A program made the position numbers and the translations under genes. From Hexactinellida sp. DTS-2022 (taxonomy: Eukaryota > Porifera > Hexactinellida): a stretch of 64,000 bases of DNA. Position 1 is the stretch's first letter. The number at the start of each line of letters is the position of its first letter. Where the stretch lies: assembly GCA_028753945.1 (NCBI GenBank), contig JAPNXP010000007.1, positions 310,001 through 374,000 of the forward strand. The letters are read 5' to 3'. The notes beneath the pieces are model-generated. The model was not told where the DNA came from, made no database searches, and worked only from the letters and a program-made list of their open reading frames with translations. Below are positions 1-13,793 of the stretch, in pieces.

Positions 1-347
1 ACTTTTCTAGGCACACGAAATTCGAGAGATGCTCCCATAGACTTATTATAAAATTAGTAATTTTGGCTTATGTGAGCGATCTCAAACTCACTCTAAGCAC
101 GCATAAAATTTTGATAGAATGATAAGCTGATTAGGGTTAAAAAATAGCTTTCAGAGTCCCCAGAATGTCTTTGGCAAGAATTTGTTTTGAATTTTATTTC
201 TCGATGATGGATTTTGACAAGTTGGCCATTGTATTCGAAACGAAAAGATAGGGTCACAAAGGAAAAAGTTTGAATACCCTGGCAGTATAGCATAGCAACC
301 ATATGGTATATAGGAATGCCTTAGGATTAACTAGATTAGTACAGTAC
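1..347 (-). other. TLN: Talin intron, incomplete
   Basis: The stretch directly downstream of the last visible talin donor (GTACTG at 347). It shows no open frame resembling the talin C-terminal bundle, so it is read as the start of an intron that continues past the left edge. Confidence 0.7.
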
Positions 348-3300
348 CTGTACTAGCTCTGAGATACTATGAGCAACATCATGTGATAAAGTTCTAAGCA
401 TCATTTGAGAATCCTTTTTCCCTGTCCCTGTCTTTACAAACTCCAGTAGAGCTGTGTAGTGTACAGCAGCGTCTCTACCGCTCTGCTGACACCTCAGCTT
501 AAGATCCGCATTCTCTATATCCTGTGCCACAGACTTAACAATAGGTAGGAGACTCGTAACTGCATTACGACCGTCATTAGCCGCTGCTGTTAATTCCTCC
601 TGCTTCTGGGATCCTAGAGGATAGGGGTAATGGTATTAGGTGTTTGTTTGTGTTTGTTAGGTTGTTTGTTGGTTGGTTGTTGTTTGGTTGTTTGTTGTTT
701 GTGTGCCTCTTTGTTTGTTTGTGTGCCTCTTTGTTTGTTAGTTTGTTTGTTTGGTTGTTTGTTTATTTGTTTGTTTATTTGTTTGTTTATTTGTTTGTTT
801 ATTTGTTTGTTTATTTGTTTGTTTGTTTGTTTGGTTGTTTGGTTGTGTGCCTGTTTGGTTGCTTGCTTGTTTATCTATTTGCTTGTTCATTTGTTCATTC
901 ATTTGTTCATTCATTTGTTTGTTTGTGTATGTTTGGCCATTCATTTGTTTGTCTGTGTATGTTTGTTTGTTTGTTTGTTTGTTTGTTTGTTTATTTATTT
1001 GTATCGGTAAATGTCTGTCTGTTTGATTGTATTTATATCCAGATGTTGTTGTTGTTGTTGTTGTTGTTGTTTACTAACCAGGCAGCACTGCTCTAGCTGT
1101 CCTCGCGGTTGCCTTTGTCAGTTCCTTGGAACAGTTCAGCATTTCCTCGGGGGACCCCCTCTTATTAGACGGGGCCCTAGACTCATACTCTATCATACAT
1201 TGGTTGATAGCTTCAATAGCGGTCTCCAGCGCTCTCTGGCTGCGGCCTGCTTCGTCCTCAACACTTGTTATTGTCTTCATTAGTGACGTCACACTCGTGA
1301 CCATGCTCTTAGCGGCATCCTAAGGGGAATGTACTAGTCAGGTCTGCTTATGTGAACAGTTATTCGTCTGCTAATGTGAACTTTTGTATTATGAACAAGA
1401 CCATCGTTTTACTACAGTCAACTCTCGTTATAACGAAGAGCTTGGGATCTGTAAATTCCTTCGTTATATGCGGATAGTAATTAATGCATTTAGTGCTCTG
1501 GGGGGAAATTTCCATTTCGTTCTAACCGACTTCGTTATATCCGATTTGGTTATAACGGGATTTTACTGTATTATGCATTCAACTCAAGGATGTATTCTGG
1601 AGCGCGAGAAGCTCCTTTTGGAGTATGATTTTCTGGAAAAACTTTAATTAGAGCGGAAAATTTGTAATCTTCTCCTATACCGCAATTATTAGGCGTATTA
1701 AATTGCATCAGAGCAGGATTAGGAGCGTATATACAAATGGCTGTATAATACACTACATTCTACTATCGTTATAACGTGAGTTCACTGTACATAGGACATA
1801 GCACTCTACAGTACCTTTAGCTTTAGCATCTGTGTATCGGTCCTACTCCTCCCGCTTGCGTTCTTGGTTGCCTCTAGGAGGGTCCCCATTGCGATGGCCA
1901 CGTCCTTAACCGCATTAAGCAGTAGCACCTGCGCCTCGGGATCGTCCTCTGTTAGGGCAGCCGCCGCCAGCTTAGCGTTCTCAGACAGCTGCTGCACGTG
2001 CGTCTCACAGCTAACCGCAGTCTTGGAGAGCTCGTCCTAGGGTGTTAGTATGTGATTAATCGCATGTGTATACAGGTAGTGGGATACTCTGATTTGTACG
2101 TAGAATTTGGTAATAAACAATATTATATCCGGTTTATACTAACGAGAGTACTTTGGAATTTAGATAGGTGTTAAAATATGATTAATCGCAAATTTAAAGA
2201 TAGTTGACCTTTGATTGTTTAGTATGATCATATAATTTGTACGAGTCTTTGAACTGAAACTATGGTTCAAACATCATTCGTGTTATAGCAACAAAGTGTA
2301 TTAAAAAGGTGTAAAATATGATTAACCATACTACAAATAAGTCAGTATGATGGTCTAATTCGTACAAACACGTGGAACAGAAAGGTGTGACAATATGGAA
2401 CTAACCTGAGTAGCCTGTACAGAGGACACGAGTCGCTTAGTTTCCTCAACTAATTTCTGACAGCTGCCCAATAACCCCTCTTTATGCTTAGCAAAGGATT
2501 CCTTGCTTTCAGGATTAAGAGTCCTGGCATTTGCAAACATTACGGTGGTCTCGAGATCTCCTACCACAGCTTGTATTACGGAAATAGCGTTAATGCAGGC
2601 CTGGGTACCTTTTGAGCCAGCCTGCAACGCGGTCATTACAAGGTTAACCTAAGGAGAGTATGTACGGTAGAACCTCGTTAGTATAGTATAGTATAGTATA
2701 GTATACAGTAGAACCTCGTTAGTATAGTATAGTACGTATATACAGTATACAGTAGAACATCGTTAGTATGAATAGTATATATTAGAATCTCGTTTGTATG
2801 AACACCAGGGGACCGTAAAATGTGTATTCGTTATCGGAATTCGTACTAACCAATGTCATTTGTATTGAAAAGGCTTTGAAGAGAACTGAAATAGTGTTCG
2901 TATTAACCGGAATTTCGTATAAAACGTGTTCGAACCAAGATTTTGTGGGTTTATGGAACAAGAATTAAAAGTAACTCTGTTAAAAGGAACACCAGGGGAC
3001 CGTCTTAATATGTTCGTATTTTCCGGAATTTGTATTAACCGGAGTCACTTGCATGCATTTGTATAGGCTAGGGGAATTAACCTTGTACTTGTAAATCTTG
3101 TTTCCCTTATCCGTGTTCCTATTAACGAGAGTCTACTATGTCAATCAACGTACAGGATTTGCCATGATAAAAGTTCCGGTTATATCAGGTAGAAAATTCA
3201 GGTGGAAAATTGTATCAAATTTAAAGATTTAATGGTATATTTGTTATGCGTATATGTATTTATATATTGTATATTAAAACCATGAGGGAATAACATGAAG

Positions 3301-6300
3301 AATAATCATGAATAGGAATATTAGATACCAAACAAATACATATTTTCTATTTATGTTCTAAATATCGTGACTCCGCTTAATTAGGTCACTTTATTTTGAC
3401 CTGTATTGTTTGAATAAGCGTCGGGTCAATAATATGGCATTCGTTTGGTAAAAGTAAACACATTAGTTGATCACTGTAATTACATTTATTCTAGCAATTA
3501 CAGTATAGTAGAACCTCGTTAATACGAACACCAACGGAAGGTTAAAATTTGTTCGCTTTATCTGGAGTTCGTATTAACCGGAGTAATACCCATTGAATAG
3601 CCATTGTAGGGACCTGATTTTGTGCAACTGTTTGTTCGTTTTATCCGGAAATTCGTATTAACCGTGTTCGTACTATAACGAGGTGAGGTAGTTCCTGAAA
3701 ATAACCCAATTAACCAGAGTTACTGTATTTATAACACCTTTTAATACCAATTCGGAAAAGGGGTACATATTTGACGGTCCCCTGGTGTCCCTACGAATGA
3801 GATTAAAAACAAACAGAACAAACAAACTTACCTTTTCGATTACTCCTTTAACAGACTTAGTATGTGATTTCCTAGCCTGTGCATCATTAGGCAGATTAGT
3901 ATAAATACTAGCATTCTTAACAAACTCAATACATTCACTCCCTAGTTTAGCCACAGATCTCTTTATACGAAGTGAGACTTCTTCTGTTTCGGCTAATTTT
4001 ATCGCTTTTCGGGAACTGTCACTCATACTAGTGTAGGTAGAAGAAAGCTCTGTTACGATTCGTATCATCTCAGATTGATCACCTCCAGTCTTGCCTACAT
4101 AGAAAGAAATAACTTATGTGTAGACCGTCTATTTCTAGACCAGGTTTTCTTAAATATACATTAGTATTACCCAGTTAAAATTACGGTGAACAAAATACAG
4201 TAGAACCTCGTTAGTGGACACAGTTAATACAATACAAACACTATTTTAGTCCCCTTCAAAGCCTTTTCAATACAAATGATATTTGTTAATATGAATTCCG
4301 GATAAGGCGAATACTATTTCAGTCCCCTTCAAAGCCTTTTCAATACAAATGACTCCGGTTAATATACGAATTCCGGATAAGGAGTACACATTTGACGGTC
4401 CCTTGGTGTTCCTACTAACGAGGTTCTACTGTAGTTGGAAAATAGATAAGTTAAACAAACCTAAGCTTTCTTGTGCCAGCTTAGCAACCGCTTTGGCACC
4501 TTGGAATATCTCATCTTGACACCTAATGAAATCATCATCTTCCAATTCCCCATGTATCCCTACATCCAGCTTGTCAACTGCTTTATAAATATTATCAGTG
4601 GCATTATAATAAGGGTCAGATGGCTTTTGTACTGTCAGTATCAGTTCCTTGATAGCTTGTTGCATCGAGTCACCAGATTGATCGATTTCAGAATGCGCTC
4701 CTTTAACAGATTTCTTGCCCCCAACCTCTTTGGCTTCTGTTATTAGTTGTAAGGCGGCTTCCGTTAGTGTTTTAGATTGTTCTAGAATAGCCTGTTGGTC
4801 CGCTGAAGAACTCACACGGGATGCCATGCCGATTGCAAAGTTAGCGAAACTCGTAAAATGGCTTGTCTAGAGGGTGTAATAGTCATGAAATTATGGCTCT
4901 AGTAAATTAGTGCTTAAAATATTAAAATTGGCGTTAAAATACTAAAATTTGGTGCTCAAAATATAAAATTTGGGGTTTACAAAAAATAGCCGCTTAAATC
5001 TTATAAATACTTACTAAATACATAAAATGAGGTTAAAAATTTCAAGTTTGGCGCTAAAATAATACAAATTGGCGTTAAAATATTTAAATTGGCGCTCAAA
5101 ACATTAAATTGGCGCTTACAATATAAAAATTGCCACAGAAAATATTAAAATTGGCGCTTAATATTGTTATTACCTACTAAAAAATATTAATTTGAGGTTG
5201 AAAGCATTACATTTGGCGCTCACATACTAACTGCTAGCCAATTAACTGGCTAGCTCGCTTACCAGATTGGTGACTGAGTGTCCCAGGTTTTCGGTCTCGC
5301 CTTTTGCCGCCACCGCGACCGGATCGATCAGCTGTGAGATCTCCTCGATAGTGTTCAACAGCTGATCTCTGAAACCGGCCAATGAGTGCTCCTGCTTTGG
5401 AGGCAGATTCTGCTGCATTCCTTCCAGAGTCGCTCTGTCGATATCTCCAATAGCTCTGTTTAGAACACCTAGGTAAACAACAGGTAAACAACAGGTAAAC
5501 AACAGGTAAACAACAAGTAAACAACAGGTAAACAACAGGTAAACAACAGGTAAACAACAAGTAAATAGACAGGTAAACAAACATATAAACACACGTGTAA
5601 ACAAAGTGACAAACAGGTTAACAAACAAGTAAAACAAATAAACAAAGAAGTAGACAACTTTTGAATAAGTGAAGTGTAATTACAATGATTTAGACAATTT
5701 CAGAAGCAATAGAATCCACCTAAATATTATAACCCAGATTTTCAAAAAATTGGGGATAAATTTGACCCACAAAAAAACAAAATGTACCGAAGTGCTTATT
5801 TGGGGAAATACGGTATAAACAGTACTTACCCGCTGCTTTCTGACATTCCTTTTGCCCAGGAGAGTTGCTACGAATGGCATGAACTAGACTCCTAATAGAA
5901 TCGGTTAACGATTTGGAGTGCTGAGCTAACAATTGCCACAAATTCTGATCATCAGGATGCAATACTAACGTCTTAGAGGTGCTAATTAGACTGTTTGAGT
6001 TCGATACCATGTTCTTACCAGACATAAGTATTGGGGTCATTGCATCATGAGCCTATAGGATGGAAATTGGAACTATAGAGCCAGTTGGTTCCAATTTGTT
6101 TAGCATTTAAAGGAACTGACAATCTTTTGTTCATATTAAGTAACTGTTGTAATCGGAACAAAATGCACTAATATGCACACCCAAAGTTTTAGATTTGTAC
6201 GAATGCTTAATTAACCACAAGCATTAGAAATGCCGTTATAACGAACTATAGTAGACTCTGTTAATAGGACACGGATAAGGGAATATCGGTTAAGGAGTAC

Positions 6301-6776
6301 AAGGATTAATTCCCCTAGCCTATACAAATGCATGCAAGTGACTCCGGTTAATACGAATTCCGGATAATATGAACATATTAAGACGGTCCCCTGGTGTTCC
6401 TATTAACAAGGTCTATTATATAAACAAATGATTTGTTGTTATTGTTGTTATTGTCATTGTTATTGTAGTTGTTGTTATTATTATTGTTGTGTTGTGTTGT
6501 GTTGTGTTGTGTTGTTTTATTTTATTTTATTTTGTTGTTGTTGTTGGTGGTGGTGGTGGTGGTGGTGTTGTTGTTGTTGTTGTTGTTGTTGTTTACCTGC
6601 GGGCTGATCCTAGCAGGCACGCTAGCAAACTCGGCAGAAGAAGCAAAGGTAGCGAGTGCCTCGACAGCCTCCAACAAAGGTTTTGTAGATTGGGAACAAG
6701 CCTCTCTATTCTCCGGAGTAAGATTTGAACTGAGATCCTTAATCTTCTTAACTAGGTTCCCTGTAGAGTTAGCTAC
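348..6776 (-). CDS. TLN: Talin late rod (exons 18-26)
   Basis: Exons 6776-6597, 6052-5830, 5468-5263, 4866-4461, 4094-3832, 2648-2406, 2036-1815, 1319-1079 and 613-348 encode residues 1539-2288, roughly R9 to R12. Exon 20 must use the GTAAGC donor at 5262, because reading on through the GCTAGC stretch hits a stop; that choice keeps phase 0 with exon 21. Exon 23 has TALQAGSKGTQACINA, exon 24 has AVKDVAIAMG and exon 25 has SVEDEAG, all talin hallmarks. The longest intron here is 3831-2649, about 1.2 kb of MITE-derived sequence. No further exon is visible in bases 1-347. Confidence 0.93.
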
Positions 6777-9700
6777 CTACAAACATACGGATATAGTATA
6801 ATACTACTGGAAATACAGTCGACTCCGCTTAATAGAGTCACCTCGGGACCAGGTTGCTTTGACCCCATTAAGCGGAGAAATCTATTAACCGAAAATATTT
6901 TAAGCCAAACTGTAATTCCGTCCTATAAATCCTGTGAAATTTTGACTGATTAAGCGGAGAAATCTATAATTATAATCGGTGGATCCATTAAGCGGAGTCG
7001 ATTATATGTAGTATTTTACTGATTTATATATTAATAAGCAAATAGCTTAGCTGTTAGGAAATGATCGGAAAATGGCAAATTTGGCAAAAACCGAAAGTTG
7101 GAATTTTATTGGTCAGTAAAAGCTGACAATAAATAGATTTGATTGGCCCTTTAACTTTCTTAATAATACAATCTTATTGGTCCTTGTTTTCTTAAAACTA
7201 CACAAATTGATTGGTCGTTTACATAGCATTATAAATACGAATTGATTGGTCCTTTAACTGGGCTCAAAATACAAATTAATTGGCCTATTAACTGGGCTTA
7301 AAATACAAATTGATTGGCCTATTAACTGGGCTTTAAATACAAATTGATTGGCCAATTAACTGGGCTTAAAATACGAATTGATTGGCCTATTAACAGGGCA
7401 TAAAAATACAAATTGATTGGTCCTTTAACAGGGCTTAAAAATACTAATTGATTGGCCTATTAACAGGGCATAAATATACAAATTGATTGGCCTATTAATT
7501 GGGCTTAAAATACAAATTGATTGGCCTATTAACTGAACATAAAAATACAAATTGATTGGCCTATTAACTGGACTTAAACTACAAATTGATTGGCCTATTA
7601 ACTGGGATAAAAATACAAATTGATTGGCCTATTAACAGACTTTAAAAACAAAAATGATTGGTCGTCTAACTGCCTAAAAAATACAAATTGATTGGTAGAT
7701 ATAACTCACATCTTTAGCACTGTTCATAAAGTGCTTTTTAGCCACGGGATTAGTAGTATTATTCGACGCACTCTTACACACAGTGCACAGTTGACTCGTA
7801 TGTTTAGCTATTGTAGTTGCACTAGCTAGCACTTGCTGTTGGCTACACGCTGGGTTAAGCAGAGTTTGACAAGCGAGGGAAATAGAATGCTGAGCTCTGG
7901 CGAACTGCCCTTGGTCCACAAGCCCAGGTACGGCCGGATCAGATCTCGGATCGGACACACCGACTAAATAGGCCGCGTGAGCTGAATACTCAGCTAATGC
8001 GGTGACACAAGAAGATACGCTCCTTATACTATCACAGAATTTCTCGTGATTTCCCTCCCGAGTGCTTGTTGAAATGTCTGAAACGGCCTCGTTAAGAATA
8101 GCACTCTTCTCTAGAACCGTGTCCAGACACTCGAAAAAGCTTGCGTCATTCACAGGCTCCTAATACAATAGGAACTAACTAATACACAGTACCAGTTTAT
8201 ATATACTATACTAGTGTTAATTAAATATGGTTTTATAACTAACAATAAGAGAACCTGAATGTATTCGTGATTCCTGTATAAAATGTTAGTTGTTTGTTTG
8301 TTTGTTTGTTGTTTGTCTGTCTGTTTGTCTGTCTGTTTGTTTGTTTGTCTGTCTATTAGTTTGTTCGTCTGTTTATTTGTCTGTTTGTTTGTTTGTTTTG
8401 TTTGTTTGTCTGTTTGTTTGTATATTTGTTTGTCTGTTTGTCTGTCTGTTTGTTTGTTTGTCTGTTTATTTGTGTATAGGGAGGGGGCTAATTAATAGGC
8501 ACAAATCGTACCTTTGGATCATCCAATACAGAGGCCACCATCTGTATATTCCTCAGGGCGGTGTCACATTCCTTTTGCCCAGGAGCGGAACTAGTGCAGA
8601 CGTTAATCAGAGTATTTATACTGTCCGTAACTAGTCGAGCCGCGGCAGCCAATTGGTTCTTAGCGTTTGGAGCGTTCGGGTCTGCTGCTAGTGCCTTTGC
8701 TGCTAGCAGTAACTTCGTACTATAAATAGATTCGTGGTAATTGGAACTATAAATAGATTGGTGTGGTAATTGGAACTATTAATAGATTGTGGTACAGTCG
8801 AAACCGGTTTTTTCTAACCAATTCTTTGCATGGAAATAAAGTACGTAAGAAAAATCCGATAGTTAGAATAAACCGATTGAAAATAACACAAAATTGGAAT
8901 TTCTTACACATTTAGAATAAATAGTTAGTTAGAAAAAACCGGTTTCGACTGTAATTGAAACTATAGGTATTAGGTATACTCTGTTAATAGGAACACCAGG
9001 GGACCGTCTTAATATGTTGGTATTATCCGGGATTCGTATTAACCGGAGTCACTTGCATGCATTTGTATAGGCTTTATATTAACTAATATCAATTGGATTG
9101 AAAAGGCTTTGAAGGTTACTAAAATAATGTTCGTATTAACAGGAATTTCGTATCAACTGTGTTTCTACTAACGAGGTTTTTCTGTACTTTATTTATTTTT
9201 TAGTTTGTTGAAAAATCTAAAATTACAGCTGTGCCAAGTTGCCAACAAATGACCCTATTTAACGGAGTATACTGTACTAATATATTCCAACACTGTGGTT
9301 ACCTGAATATGGATATGGTCTTTAGGTATCCTAGCAATAAAATTTTTAATTTTTCAAATGTCAAATTTTTTCAAATGACAATGTCAAATTTTGACCCCAT
9401 TAAGCGAAGAAATCTATTAACCGGTGGCTCTATTAAGCGGAGTATACTGTAATTCCTATACTCCAGTCAATGTTGTATTTATTTTTTAGTTATGTTGTAT
9501 GCTGTAATTATTTTTTAGTTTATTAAAAAATCTAAAATTACAGCTGTGCCGACACATTAAGCGGAGTATACAGTACCAATATATCCTAACCATGTGTTTA
9601 CCTGGATATGGATATGGTCTTTAGGTATCCTAGCATTTCCTGTTGACTCTCTGCGTCAGAGCTGCAACTAGCTAGCTGCAGACCGGATATCAGCAGTTCC

Positions 9701-12700
9701 TCGTATCTCTTGCTTATAAGCGTAGCTGAGGCAGCAAGCTCCTCGGATGAACCTATAGGCACAGGGGACAGTGAAGTACAGGAGTGTACACCAATGGAAA
9801 TACAACGTTGCGACAGTGTATGTTTTTGAAATAGTATTAGTTAGTTTGAAATATAGTTAGTTGAGCCAAGTAAAATCTAAATTTGTCCAAATTAACCAAA
9901 TTTTGATCCGTTTAATTAACCAGTTACCCAATTAAGCGAAGTCGACTTTACATGAAAACTACAGTACGTACAGTACACCCTCGTAAATCCGAAAAATCTA
10001 TCTCTAATAAAAGTGGGAAAAATCTTCAACAAGCTGTATAACTAATATGTCCAAACAAGTATTTTAAGTAGTACACTAGATAATTTGTTCGGATTTAAAA
10101 GATGCGAATAACTTTGGTTAATTAAACACCACTGTTCGGATTAGCTAGGTTCTACTGTACACCAAATAGAACTATGGAGTGTACAGGGTACATGAACCCC
10201 TAGTACAGTACATAAATTAACACCTTTTGAGGATCTCATTTTATAGACTATTTTATAGATCATTTTATAGATCATTTTATAGACTATTTTATAGATCATT
10301 TTATAGACTATTTTATAGATCATTTTATAGACTATTTTATAGATCATTTTATAGACTATTTTATCTCGTTTTATAGAACTAAGCAGTGTAGTACAGTCAT
10401 AAGTTATCACCTTTTGATGATGCCACCAGTTGCGAGGCCGCTGCATTAAGATTAGCCGCTGCCTGACTCATATTATTCTGTAGCGTCTGATAGGACTGAT
10501 CTTGTTTCTGTCCAAATATAGAGTTCTTAGGGTCGATCTGTTGACTGGCCCTAGCAATATCCTTGAGGGCCTGATCTACGTGTTTGGGACCAGGAAGACA
10601 GGACACTACTTGGTTAAGAGCCTGGGATACGCCGCGAGCTGCCTGAGCTAACTTGCTCTGCTTATTAGGCATATTGGGATTGTTAACCGCAGCCTTTGCT
10701 TCCACTATAGAGATACTACTTGTTAATACTGTGTTAGTTAGGTTGTTGTTTGTTTGTATGTTTGTTTGTTTGTTTGTTAGTTTGTTTGTTTGTTAGTTAG
10801 TTAGTTTGTTTGGTTGGTTGGCTGTTCCTAAATCTGTTTGTCAGTTTATTTGTTAGTTAGTTAGTTAGTTAGTTAGTTGGTTTGTTTGATTAGTTAGTTA
10901 GTTTGTTAGTTAGTTAGTTAGTAAGTTAGTAAGTTAGTAAGTTAGTAAGTTAGTAAGTTAGTTTGTTTGTTTGTTAGTTATTTGATTAGTTTGTTTGTTT
11001 GTTAGTTATTTGATTAGTTAGTTCGTTTGTTCGTTCGTTTGTGTATTGAAGAAATGGTCAATCCTAAATCACCAAAAGGTGTTACAATATGAATAACCTT
11101 CTCTTCTACCGTATAACCCACACATAAACTTACCAATAAGAACTACACTCTGGTCCATAACATTCTTCGCAGCATACAGTATCTCATCTTGATGCTGTTT
11201 ATCCATGGTTCCGGCTGCTACCCCCCTCACGCTAGAAGCTAGCACTCTAAGTGCATTAGCCGTGTCTCTTGATGCTATTCCAGTGTAGGACTCGTTGCCT
11301 TGGTTAGCTGCGGTTAATAACTGAGCCATGCTGGCTCCCACAGTCTTGCTAGTAGCTCCTAATTCCTCGGCACATTCCTTAGCGGACTCCCCTGGCAACG
11401 GGAGGAGCTTTCCCGCTGATGCTATTTTCTGTGCTTCCACTAAATCCTAAAATAGTAAACGGATATGTAAATAGGTAAACAAGTAAACAGATATGTAAAT
11501 AGATATACAAGTAAACAGATATGTAAATAGATATACAAGTAAACAGATATGTAAATAGATATACAAGTAAACAGATATGTAAATAGATATACAAGTAAAC
11601 AGATATGTAAATAGGTAAACAAGTAAACGGATATGTAAATAGGTAAACAAGTAAACAACTTAACTAATTATGAAGTTAACATATAATAAATGTACAAACA
11701 ACAACAATAACTACATACACAAGTAAATAAAATAAGCGAGCATTAAGGGATAAATAAAAGACAAAAAATCTAAAATTACAGCTGTGCCGACAGAATTTTC
11801 TTTTGGAGGCACTACCAACCAGTACCTCCAATGGACATGCTGTCGGTACAGCTGTAATTTTTGTATTTTTGTTAATTTGTTTGTTTTTTTGTTCTAAAAT
11901 TACAGCTGTGCCGACAGCATGTCCATTGGAGGCACTATAATTTGGTGGTTGGTTGTGCCTCCAATAGAAAATTCTGTCGGCACAGCTGTAATTTTAGATT
12001 TTTTGTCTCTTGTTTGTTCTTTAACAAACTAACAAACTAACAAACAAACAAACAAACAAGCAAACTAACAAACAAACAAACAAACTAACAAACAAATAAA
12101 CAAACAAACAAACAAACAAACAAACAAATAAACAAACTAACAAACAAACAAACTAACTAACTAACAACTAACTAACAACTAACTAACTACTAACCTTTCC
12201 CAGTCCCTTTACAACATCCAGAGCTGAATCTATTTCTAAGGACCCACAAGCCTCTGCAGCTTTACCCACTGCTATTCTCAGATCGTGTATGGCAGCTGCT
12301 GTTGACTTAGCGAAGTTACCCAATTGCATTGCGGCCGCCTGATCTCCAATAGTAGGCACTGCGGCTTTTGCTGCAGCCACCATCTTACCGGCGGGCTGTA
12401 GCATAGACTGACTCGCGTTAATTAGGCCTAGCAATTAGTTACAGTATCAATCCCGAAACTCAATGGGCATAGGTGCAAACTTCAATTTTTCTTTTGTAAA
12501 ATGTGACTGTATATTTACATACTAATTGCAGTGGTTCCCAACTTGGGTCTATGATCTCAAATTTGTATTACGGTCAATGGGACGGTTGAAAAGGTTGGGA
12601 ATCACTGGTCTATGGGCATGGGAGGAAACTTCTATTTTTCGAAGTCGCCCCAACAGTCAAGGTTTGGGTATAATATTACCTCCATAATAAAGTGCCGCCA

Positions 12701-13730
12701 AAAAAATCCTGTAAAATACCCTATTGTGGACCCCAGGTTGGGAACCACTGAAATACACCTGAATGAACAGACCAATAAGAACTTACCTAGTTGCGCCGAG
12801 GGACTATCCGGATTAGACATTGTAGTCTTAACTGCCTGTACAAGTCTAGCTATATTATCCGCCACCACTTTACAGTTAGCTATCAACTGCTGCTGGCTAG
12901 CCGTGTTTCTATTGGTCGCCTCGGCGCCCTGGGCAGCTGCTATACATTGTGTGCAAACCGCAGCTGTCTGTTTAGCTGCCACTTCGAGCTTGCGGATAAC
13001 CTTGCGTTTGATGGCCTAGAGAGGTGTTAAGTGGCATGGGACACAATTTGACATATGGATAAACGTTAAGTTACGTAAAATTCGAAAAATTAGACGTTTT
13101 GTAAATATAAAAAAGATGGTTTGTCAATTATTGGTTAAAAAAGCTGAACTCTTTTAAGTTACCCTTTTTCAATGAATAAGCGTTTGTCAATATAAATACA
13201 CTACACTTCACAAATTGCCTAATCAATATTGTAATTACACTTCAGTTATCGACTAATGGGCATTAATTCTATCATACAAATACCTACCATATATTCATAA
13301 ATTGACACAGCGCTTATTCGGGGAAATACAGTATTTATATCACATGGATAAGGGACGTTCATACATTACGCAACATAAATTCCCGAAAATTCAACAATTT
13401 GAAATACAAGGGTTTGTCACACATTGGTTATTTGAGCTCTGATAAGTATATATCTCCTATAATACTATTCCCATACCGTATGTATGTAACTACAGTGCTT
13501 ACCTGTGAGGCTACGGTTGTAGTGATACTCCTCAAATCCTCTGCTGCCTTCTTGAGAGCCTCCTGAGCATTCGGATCCTTCAGATTGCGGGCCGAATCGG
13601 AGCCAGCTGAGACCATCTTAGCGGTGGCGGCTGCCAGCTGTTTAGCCGCGTCCAGCAGCCTCTGGCTGGCCGAGGCGTCGCTCTGCTTAGACGCGTCCGT
13701 CTGTGACAACAACAAGTAAATAACAACAAG

Positions 13731-13793
<63 letters not shown>

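Noticed and set aside
630-1096. Long open frames rich in Phe-Val-Cys-Leu, also at 8283-8634, 16368-16619, 19676-20083 and 26195-26656
   Set aside because: They are translations of TTTG/CAAA microsatellites, open in several frames at once and on both strands.
1384-1647. 87-residue open frame
   Set aside because: Lies wholly in a MITE and talin intron.
12612-13030. Open frames antisense to talin exon 11
   Set aside because: They overlap a coding talin exon and a hAT-like element; the protein has no recognisable domain.
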